A stretch of DNA of 42,524 nucleotides, from NCBI GenBank assembly GCA_023431055.1, contig JAEYXX010000041.1:1-42524 (forward strand), written 5' to 3'. A program made the translations under genes and the position numbers. The notes beneath the pieces were generated by a model, which ran no database searches, was not told the DNA's origin, and saw nothing but the letters and a program-made list of their open reading frames with translations. Below are positions 9,780 through 16,024 of the stretch, in pieces (the stretch's first letter is position 1; each line of letters begins with the position of its first letter). Origin of the DNA: Pseudomonadota bacterium. Its GTDB lineage: Bacteria > Pseudomonadota > Gammaproteobacteria > Pseudomonadales > Pseudomonadaceae.

Positions 9780-9802
9780 GCCCGCCATCTGGCGGGCTTG
9801 TT
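9780..9802 (+). terminator. Rho-independent terminator after pyrC'
   Basis: Stem GCCCGCC at 9780-9786 pairs with GGCGGGC at 9791-9797 around a 4-base loop, followed by the short T-rich stretch TTGTTAT. It sits 10 bases after the pyrC' stop and would end the algH-pyrC' transcript before fabY. Confidence 0.7.
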
Positions 9803-10027
9803 ATCCGTGGGTGCGCCAAGCGCACCCTAAGCCCCTGATGACGCCCCATCCCAAGCGCGACACGCGCCGCACTTGCCACGACATTGGACGAATGAGTGAC
9901 TCGACGGTCATGATCCACGTCAGGTTAGGCAGCCGAAATTTTCCAAATGCCACCGCCCTATGACCCCGCTCGCGCCCACTGGTGCCGGCCTGGCGTCGCG
10001 CTGGCCTTGTTCAGGAGCTTTTGAGTT

Positions 10028-11935
10028 ATGTCGCGCTTACCTGTGATCGTGGGTTTTGGGGGTTACAACGCAGCCGGGCGCAGCTCCTTCCACCATGGTT
10101 TCCGTCGTACCGTGCAGGAGTCGCTCGAGCCCCAGGCACGCCAGGAAACCCTGGCCGGGCTGGCGCAGATGATGAAGCTGGTACGCGTGGTCGACGGCCA
10201 GTACCGCGATCAGGACGGCCAGCCGCTGAGCCTGGCCGACATCGAAAGCCGCTACGGCAAGGACATTCTCGCCGGCACTCTGGTGCGCCGCATCGAGAAG
10301 CAGCACCTGGACCCGGACGCCGCCCACTGGCAGAAGAGTATCGGCGTCGCTCCCGCCAATGGTGCCAATCTGAGCTTCATCACCCAGCGCAAGCAACTGC
10401 CCGAGCCACTGCCGGCCAACTGGTCCGTAGAAGAGCTCGACGGCAATGAAGTGCGTGTCACCCTGCACGACAGCTGCGAATTCAAGGTCGACAGCTATCG
10501 CCCGCTGGCAGTGAAATCCGCCGGCCAGTTGCCCACCGGCTTCGAGCCGAGCGAGCTGTACAACGCACGCTTTCACCCGCGCGGCCTGGCCATGACCGTG
10601 GTTGGCGTCACCGACGCCCTGCGCTCGGTGGGCATCGACTGGCAGCGCATCGTCCAGCACGTCGCCCCGGACGAGATCGCCGTATTCGCCAGCTGCATCA
10701 TGAGCCAGCTCGACGAGAACGGCTTCGGCGGCATGATGCAGTCGCGCCTAAAAGGCGGCCGCGTCACCGCCAAGCAGCTGGCCCTGGGCCTGAACACCAT
10801 GCCGGCCGACTTCATCAACGCCTACGTGCTCGGTAGCGTCGGCACCACCGGCAGCATCACCGGTGCCTGCGCCACCTTCCTCTACAACCTGCAGAAGGGC
10901 ATCGAGCAGATCGCCTCAGGCAAGGCGCGCGTGGTCATCGTCGGCAGCAGCGAAGCACCGATCAACCAGGAATGCATCGAGGGCTACGGCGCCATGGGCG
11001 CACTGGCCACCGAGGAAGGCCTGCGCCAGATCGAAGGCAAGAGCGAGGTGGACTTCCGCCGCGCCAGCCGCCCGTTCGGCGACAACTGTGGCTTCACCCT
11101 GGCCGAAGCCTGCCAGTTCGTGGTGCTGATGGACGATGAGCTGGCCCTGGAACTGGGTGCCGATATCCACGGCGCGGTGCCGGACGTGTTCATCAATGCC
11201 GATGGTTTCAAGAAATCCATTTCCGCCCCCGGCCCGGGCAATTACCTGACCGTGGCCAAAGCCGTGGCCAGCGCCGTGCAACTGCTCGGCCTCGATGCCG
11301 TGCGCAGCCGCAGCTTCGTCCACGCCCACGGCTCCAGCACCCCGGCCAACCGCGTCACCGAGTCGGAAATCCTTGACCGCGTCGCGGCGGCCTTCGGCAT
11401 CGAGCAATGGCCAGTCACTGCAGTGAAGGCCTTCGTTGGCCACTCCTTGGCCACCGCCAGCGGCGACCAGGTGATCGGCGCACTCGGTGCCTTCAAGTAC
11501 GGCATCGTGCCGGGCCTGAAGACCATCGACGCAGTCGCTGGCGACGTGCACCAGGATCACCTGAGCCTGTCCACCGAGGACCGTAAGGTGGGTGAGCAGG
11601 CGCTGGACGTCGCCTTCATCAACTCCAAGGGCTTCGGCGGTAACAACGCCAGCGCCCTGGTGCTGGCCCCGCACGTCGCCGAGCGCATGCTGCGCAAACG
11701 CCACGGCCAGGCCGCTTTCGACGCCTACCTGGCGCGCCGTGAAGGCACCCGCGCCGCCGCAGCCGCGTATGACCAACTTGCTCTGCAGGGCAAGCTGGAC
11801 ATCATCTACAACTTCGGCAACGACATGATCGACGACCAGGCGATCTCCATCACCACCGAAGAAGTGAAGGTGCCGGGCTTCGACCAGCCACTGGTGTTCA
11901 GGAAGGACGAGCGCTACAGCGATATGCTCGATTGA
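10028..11935 (+). CDS. fabY: FabY, beta-ketoacyl-ACP synthase initiating fatty acid synthesis
   Basis: Large thiolase-fold condensing enzyme (635 residues) that in P. aeruginosa condenses acetyl-CoA with malonyl-ACP in place of FabH. The nucleophile is Cys281 in GSITGACATFLYNL; the catalytic histidines are His434 (VHAHGSSTPA) and His472 (VGHSLATASGD). About 180 N-terminal residues are FabY-specific. Start is ATG at 10028. It stands alone behind a 257-base gap holding the pyrC' terminator, and converges on cysQ, as in the fabY-cysQ-nudE order of P. aeruginosa recalled from memory. Confidence 0.93.
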   Translation: MSRLPVIVGFGGYNAAGRSSFHHGFRRTVQESLEPQARQETLAGLAQMMKLVRVVDGQYRDQDGQPLSLADIESRYGKDILAGTLVRRIEKQHLDPDAAHWQKSIGVAPANGANLSFITQRKQLPEPLPANWSVEELDGNEVRVTLHDSCEFKVDSYRPLAVKSAGQLPTGFEPSELYNARFHPRGLAMTVVGVTDALRSVGIDWQRIVQHVAPDEIAVFASCIMSQLDENGFGGMMQSRLKGGRVTAKQLALGLNTMPADFINAYVLGSVGTTGSITGACATFLYNLQKGIEQIASGKARVVIVGSSEAPINQECIEGYGAMGALATEEGLRQIEGKSEVDFRRASRPFGDNCGFTLAEACQFVVLMDDELALELGADIHGAVPDVFINADGFKKSISAPGPGNYLTVAKAVASAVQLLGLDAVRSRSFVHAHGSSTPANRVTESEILDRVAAAFGIEQWPVTAVKAFVGHSLATASGDQVIGALGAFKYGIVPGLKTIDAVAGDVHQDHLSLSTEDRKVGEQALDVAFINSKGFGGNNASALVLAPHVAERMLRKRHGQAAFDAYLARREGTRAAAAAYDQLALQGKLDIIYNFGNDMIDDQAISITTEEVKVPGFDQPLVFRKDERYSDMLD

Positions 11936-11938
11936 GCC

Positions 11939-11991
11939 GTAGGGCGGGTGCAACCCGCCATGGCCGATGTGGCGGGTTGCACCCGCCCTAC
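11939..11991. repeat. REP pair (family ii, GTAGGGCGGGTG) between fabY and cysQ
   Basis: Arms at 11939-11960 (GTAGGGCGGGTGCAACCCGC...) and 11970-11991 are exact reverse complements with 9 bases between. It starts three bases after the fabY stop, and the right-hand CTAC at 11988-11991 contains the cysQ stop codon (TAG on the minus strand). The long hairpin probably serves as the shared 3' end for the two convergent genes. Confidence 0.88.
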
Positions 11992-12806
11992 AACGTCCGC
12001 GCCAGCTCGATCAGCTCGCCACGCCACTCGGCGGCGGCCGGCAAGGCCAGAAACGAGGGGTTGAGAAAGGATTCGCGCGCCTCGTAGGTCAGCACTTCGC
12101 CGGCCAGATTCAGCACTTCGCCACCCGCCCCTTCCAGCACGCCCTGCGCCGCAGCGGTGTCCCACTGCGAGGTAGGCGCCAGGCGCGGGTAGCAGTCGGC
12201 ATTGCCTTCGGCCAGCAGACAGAACTTCAGCGAACTGCCGATATTGGCCAGCGCCGGCTCGCCGAAACGTTCAGCCAGGCCTGCAAGCAGGGTTTCCTGC
12301 GCCGGACTCGAATGGCGCTTGCTGGCCACCAGAGTAAAACCCTGCGCCGGCGCCACACGCACGCTGATCGACTGCTCTTCACCCGGCGCTTCGCTGCGCC
12401 AGGCGCCCAGACCGGCGCCGCCGTAATAGCAGCGGCCATTGGCGGGAATACCCACCACACCGAAGACCACGCGGCCACGCTCGACCAGCGCGACATTGAC
12501 GGTGAACTCCTCGGAGCCGGCGATAAATTCCTTGGTGCCATCGAGCGGATCGACCAGCCACCAGCGCGTCCAGGCAGCGCGCTCGGCCAGCGGGATATCG
12601 GCGGCCTCCTCCGATAGCACCGGCACATCCGGCGCCAGCGCCTGCAGGCCATCGAGCAGGATATGGTGAGCAGCCAGGTCGGCGGCAGTGACCGGCGAGG
12701 CATCGGCCTTCTCCGTCACCGCCACATCGCTACGCCAGTACGGCAGGGTCGCAGCGCCTGCAGCGCGTACCAGTTCGATTACCTGGGGAACGTAGGGATG
12801 GTTCAC
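11988..12806 (-). CDS. cysQ: 3'(2'),5'-bisphosphate nucleotidase CysQ
   Basis: Mg-dependent phosphatase of the inositol monophosphatase superfamily (272 residues) that removes 3'-phosphoadenosine 5'-phosphate formed in sulfate assimilation. Metal-site motifs are clear: Glu66-Glu67 in LSEEAADIP, DPLDGTKEF with Asp86 and Asp89, and WDTAAAQGVLEGAGG near the C-terminus. It overlaps nudE by four bases (ATGA), so the two are co-translated. Its TAG stop lies inside the head of a REP arm, so the exact C-terminus may differ between relatives. Confidence 0.95.
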   Translation of the reverse strand: MNHPYVPQVIELVRAAGAATLPYWRSDVAVTEKADASPVTAADLAAHHILLDGLQALAPDVPVLSEEAADIPLAERAAWTRWWLVDPLDGTKEFIAGSEEFTVNVALVERGRVVFGVVGIPANGRCYYGGAGLGAWRSEAPGEEQSISVRVAPAQGFTLVASKRHSSPAQETLLAGLAERFGEPALANIGSSLKFCLLAEGNADCYPRLAPTSQWDTAAAQGVLEGAGGEVLNLAGEVLTYEARESFLNPSFLALPAAAEWRGELIELARTL

Positions 12807-13369
12807 GGACGATACTCCCCGCGCTGGGTGAGCAGGTCGCGTACCAGATAAAGCGCGGCCAGGGCGCGGCCCTCACTGAACTGCTCATGCTGGGCCAGGC
12901 TGGACAGCTCGCGCAGGCTGATGCGGTCGACCCGCATCGGCTCGGGCTCGTCACCAGGCAGGCGCTCCTCGTACAGATTGCGCGCCAGCACCACCTGGAT
13001 CTTCTGGCTCATGTAGCCGGGCGAAAGGCTCAGCTCGGTGATGTACTCCAGTTCATGCGCACCGAACCCCGCCTCCTCCTTGAGCTCGCGATTGGCCGCC
13101 ACCAGCACGTCTTCACCCGGCTCGATCAGCCCCTTGGGCAGCGATAGCTGATAGTCATCGGTGCCGCCACAATATTCCTCGACCAGTACGGCGTGCTCGG
13201 CGTCGAGCATCGCCACCACCATCACCGCGCCATAACCGGCGCCCTTGCCGACCAGTCGCTCATAGGTGCGCTCGGTACCGTTGGAAAAGCGCAACTGCAC
13301 CTCCTCGACACGGAACAGGCGGCTACTGGCGACGATCTCGCGAGCGAGAACCGTGGGCTTCTGACGCAT
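12803..13369 (-). CDS. nudE: ADP compounds hydrolase NudE
   Basis: Nudix hydrolase of 188 residues expected to cleave ADP-ribose, Ap3A and NADH-type molecules. The Nudix box spans residues 80-102, with Gly80, Glu86 and the REL.EE core (RELKEEAGF). It is upstream of and overlaps cysQ; both deal with adenine-nucleotide by-products. It is divergent from the HAD gene across 125 bases. Confidence 0.93.
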   Translation of the reverse strand: MRQKPTVLAREIVASSRLFRVEEVQLRFSNGTERTYERLVGKGAGYGAVMVVAMLDAEHAVLVEEYCGGTDDYQLSLPKGLIEPGEDVLVAANRELKEEAGFGAHELEYITELSLSPGYMSQKIQVVLARNLYEERLPGDEPEPMRVDRISLRELSSLAQHEQFSEGRALAALYLVRDLLTQRGEYRP

Positions 13370-13494
13370 GGGGTAAACTCCTTGGCCTGACCTGGCGGGT
13401 TATCATACCGCGGCTTTTGCGATTATCCCCGGCGCAGATTGCGCGTTCGCGACGCGCGCCGGCAGATTCACGACTTTCATCACCTGGCGCGCCC

Positions 13495-14160
13495 ATGCCT
13501 TCACTACCCTGGCACCAGATCGACACCGTCCTGCTGGACATGGACGGCACCCTGCTCGATCTGCACTTCGACAACCACTTCTGGCTCAAGCACCTGCCAC
13601 AGCGTTATGCCGAACACCATGGCATCAGCCTGGCGCTGGCCGAGGCCGAGCTGCTGCCGCTGTTTCGCCAGCACGCCGGCACGCTGAACTGGTACTGCAC
13701 CGACTTCTGGAGCCGCGAGCTGAAACTCTCCATTCGCGAGCTCAAGCGCGAGGTCGCCCATCTGATTGCCCTGCGCGCGGATGCCGAGCTGTTCCTGCGC
13801 GCCTTGCGCGAGGCTGGCAAGCGTGTGGTGCTGATCACCAACGCGCACCGCGATTCGCTGTCGTTGAAGATGGAACGGGTCGAACTGGCGCCCTGGTTCG
13901 AGCGCCTGATCAGCTCTCACGACTACGGCTTTCCCAAGGAGAACCAGCAGTTCTGGTTCGCCCTGCGCCAGGACGTGGACTTCGACCCGGCGCGCAGCCT
14001 GTTCATCGATGACAGCCTGCCGATTTTGCGCAGTGCCGGTCAGTTCGGCGTCTCCCATCTGCTTGCCGTGCGCCAGCCGGACAGCCAGAGCGGGCCGAAG
14101 AACACCGAGGAGTTCGCTGCGGTGGAGGATTACCGGGCATTGCTGCAAGGCCTCGAATAG
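13495..14160 (+). CDS. yrfG: HAD-family GMP/IMP nucleotidase (YrfG-like)
   Basis: Haloacid-dehalogenase-fold phosphatase of 221 residues. Motif I is DMDGTLLDL (Asp15, Asp17), motif II is VLITNAH, motif III covers the Lys in FPKENQ, and motif IV is LFIDDSLPIL. The E. coli relative YrfG hydrolyses GMP and IMP. The frame is open to 13417 but the ATG at 13495 gives the family length; the ribosome site is weak. It lies next to nudE as in other gammaproteobacteria. Confidence 0.85.
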   Translation: MPSLPWHQIDTVLLDMDGTLLDLHFDNHFWLKHLPQRYAEHHGISLALAEAELLPLFRQHAGTLNWYCTDFWSRELKLSIRELKREVAHLIALRADAELFLRALREAGKRVVLITNAHRDSLSLKMERVELAPWFERLISSHDYGFPKENQQFWFALRQDVDFDPARSLFIDDSLPILRSAGQFGVSHLLAVRQPDSQSGPKNTEEFAAVEDYRALLQGLE

Positions 14161-14172
14161 CCCTGACGCAAG

Positions 14173-14196
14173 GCGGGAAGCCTGGGCGCTTCCCGC
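14173..14196. terminator. Bidirectional hairpin between convergent genes
   Basis: GCGGGAAG (14173-14180) and CTTCCCGC (14189-14196) form a perfect 8-bp stem with an 8-base loop, between the yrfG stop (14160) and the stop of the convergent BON/LysM gene (14207). There is no long T-run on either side. Confidence 0.6.
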
Positions 14197-14206
14197 ACGG
14201 GTCCGG

Positions 14207-14644
14207 TCACTCGGGGATGCGCAGCACCTGACCCGGATAGATCTTGTCCGGATGGCTGAGCATCGGTTTGTTCGCCTCGAATATCTTCATGTAGGCGTTG
14301 GCATTTCCGTACTCGGCCTTGGCGATGGCACTGAGGGTGTCGCCCTTCTTCACAGTGACGAAGCGCGCCTCGGGTGCCGACGCGGCGACACTGATGCGAT
14401 CCTCCACCTCGGCGACACCGGCGACATTGCCCAGGGCCAGAAGAATTTTCTCCTTCTCTTCCTGGCTGGCCACCTCGCCGGCGGCGATCACCTTGTCGCC
14501 CTCGACGCTGACCTGAATGTTCGGGTTACCCAGGCCTACCTTGGCCACATGCTCCTTGAGCGATTCGGCGGCCTGCGCCTCCTGGCCGACCAGCGATTCC
14601 CACAGCTTGACTCCGGCTTCTTTGACAAACGCGAACATACCCAT
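14207..14644 (-). CDS. kbp: BON and LysM domain protein (Kbp/YgaU-like)
   Basis: Protein of 145 residues with a BON domain (about 20-85, VEGDKVIAAGEVASQEEKEK) and a C-terminal LysM domain (about 94-144, VKKGDTLSAIAKAEYGN to YPGQVLRIPE). It matches the architecture of E. coli Kbp (YgaU), a cytoplasmic potassium-binding protein. There is no signal peptide, which fits Kbp rather than a cell-wall enzyme. GAGAGG precedes the ATG at 14644; a second ATG lies two codons downstream. It is monocistronic by its surroundings. Confidence 0.88.
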   Translation of the reverse strand: MGMFAFVKEAGVKLWESLVGQEAQAAESLKEHVAKVGLGNPNIQVSVEGDKVIAAGEVASQEEKEKILLALGNVAGVAEVEDRISVAASAPEARFVTVKKGDTLSAIAKAEYGNANAYMKIFEANKPMLSHPDKIYPGQVLRIPE

Positions 14645-14731
14645 GGCGATGCCTCTCGTTCCTTGTGGATGACCGGACCAGCAGCGTCCGGAAAGGCAAG
14701 TCTAGACCATGGAGAAACGCCGGGAGCGACG

Positions 14732-15562
14732 CTAAACCCGAGCGGGCGCCGGGCTGTAGATTCGCGGAGCGCTATGGTGCGGCAGGTGAATGAGGTTGAG
14801 GCGATGGCGGCGTGCCCAGCGCACGCACAGATCGGTCGGCGCGGAGAGGCTGACCAGGCTGGCGAAGCCGGCGCGCACCGCCTTGTGGATAAGCTCCAGG
14901 CTGCAGCGGCTGGTGACCACGGCAAAGCCACGGCGGGCGTCGCGGCTTTCACGGTTTAGCGCGCCGATCAGCTTGTCCAGGGCGTTGTGCCGGCCAATGT
15001 CTTCGCGGCACAGGACGATCTCACCAGACTCGTCGACGAACAGCGCCGCATGCAGCGCGCCGCTCTGGCGCGCCAGCTTCTGCACTTCGCCGATGCGCGT
15101 ACGCAGGTCGGCCAGGTGCGCGGCTGGTGGCAGCGGGTTGACGCTCAGGGTGTCGAGTTGCGGCAGCGCCTGCTCCAGCGCCTCGACGCCGCACAGGCCA
15201 CAACCACTGGTACCGGCCAGATTGCGCCGCTGCTGCTTGAGCGCCCAGAAGGCACGGCTGGCGATCTCCACCTCGGCGCTGAATGCTTCACCCGCGCGCC
15301 TCAGCTGGATGTCGTAGATATCCTCGGGCGCCGCCACCACTGCAGACGTCAGGCTGAAGCCGACGACGAAATCCTCCAGCGCGCTGGGCGATACCATCAT
15401 CACCGCATGGCTGATGCCATTGTAGGCGATGGCCAGCGCGCATTCCTCGGCCAGCACCGCACGTCCCTGGCTGGCGGTCTCGTCCAGCTCGGCATAGGCG
15501 TAGCCGTCCGCGGCCGGGGCGGCGTGATCGTCGGTGAGCGGGGCGGCGGTACGGCGTGACAT
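14732..15562 (-). CDS. fdhD: Formate dehydrogenase sulfurtransferase FdhD (FdsC)
   Basis: Accessory protein that sulfurates the bis-MGD molybdenum cofactor before insertion into formate dehydrogenase. The 276-residue product has the essential Cys pair Cys121-Gly-Leu-Cys124 (TSGCGLCGVEALE) and the family stretches REDIGRHNALDKLIG and VTSRCSLELIHKAV. It is last in the fds unit, separated from fdsD by 122 bases that hold a REP pair, so its expression may be partly uncoupled. Its start is ATG at 15562 in the usual MSRRTAAP form. Confidence 0.95.
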   Translation of the reverse strand: MSRRTAAPLTDDHAAPAADGYAYAELDETASQGRAVLAEECALAIAYNGISHAVMMVSPSALEDFVVGFSLTSAVVAAPEDIYDIQLRRAGEAFSAEVEIASRAFWALKQQRRNLAGTSGCGLCGVEALEQALPQLDTLSVNPLPPAAHLADLRTRIGEVQKLARQSGALHAALFVDESGEIVLCREDIGRHNALDKLIGALNRESRDARRGFAVVTSRCSLELIHKAVRAGFASLVSLSAPTDLCVRWARRHRLNLIHLPHHSAPRIYSPAPARV

Positions 15563-15587
15563 GGCGTTGGCTTCCTCGCAATGATCC

Positions 15588-15661
15588 GTAAGGTGGATCG
15601 CGCTCTATCGATCCACCATAGGCGCCGCGATGGTGGATGAAAAGCGCGTCATCCAGCCTAC
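15588..15661. repeat. REP pair (family iv, 30-base arms) inside the fds unit
   Basis: Left arm 15588-15617 (GTAAGGTGGATCGCGC, then CGATCCACC) and right arm 15632-15661 (GGTGGATGAAAAGCGCGTCA, then ending CCAGCCTAC) face each other. Each contains a GGTGGAT/ATCCACC palindrome behind a GTAA/GTAG head. It is the only repeat here with such long arms and lies between fdsD and fdhD. Confidence 0.75.
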
Positions 15662-15684
15662 GCCAAACCGGGACCTTATGCTGC

Positions 15685-15927
15685 TCAAGCCGCCTGCGGC
15701 TCGATCTGCCCGCGCGAATCGCGCAGCACTTGCAGCACGAAATCGCTCAGCCCCTCGCCGCCGCTGGCGTCCAGGTGAGCGTACAGCGCCGTGCGCATCT
15801 GCGGGTCCCACTGACGACGCAGATGCTGAGCGTACTCGGTACGCGCCTGAGCGGAATCGGGCTGGGAGGCGAAGAAGGCGCCAATCTGATTGGCCATCTT
15901 GATCAGTTGCGTGGCGTTCATGCCCAT
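15685..15927 (-). CDS. fdsD: NAD-dependent formate dehydrogenase delta subunit
   Basis: Small FdsD-family protein of 80 residues (MGMNATQLIKMANQIGAFFA), associated with the soluble molybdenum formate dehydrogenase and needed for its activity or assembly. The ATG at 15927 has GGAG seven bases upstream and is preferred over an upstream TTG; a second ATG lies two codons in. It is 97 bases after fdsA, with a strong hairpin between. Confidence 0.88.
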   Translation of the reverse strand: MGMNATQLIKMANQIGAFFASQPDSAQARTEYAQHLRRQWDPQMRTALYAHLDASGGEGLSDFVLQVLRDSRGQIEPQAA

Positions 15928-15976
15928 GGCTGTGCTCCGCTGGTTGTTCGGCAAGCCGCAAGGAACAGCTTAGCGC

Positions 15977-16005
15977 GGCAGGGGCGCGCACCACGCACCC
16001 CTGCC
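15977..16005 (-). terminator. GC-rich hairpin between fdsA and fdsD
   Basis: On the minus strand GGCAGGGG and CCCCTGCC form an 8-bp stem, extended inward by a G-T pair and three G-C pairs around a 5-base loop (29 nt in all). It is followed by GCGCTAAG, not a T-run. It probably protects the fdsGBA message or attenuates read-through into fdsD-fdhD rather than terminating fully. Confidence 0.5.
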
Positions 16006-16024
16006 ATCTGCGTTGGTTGCAGCA

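Noticed and set aside
9809..9827. GGGTGCGCC-A-AGCGCACCC-like palindrome after pyrC'
   Set aside because: It resembles the family iii REP stem but lacks a GTAG head and an opposed partner, so it was not listed as a repeat feature.
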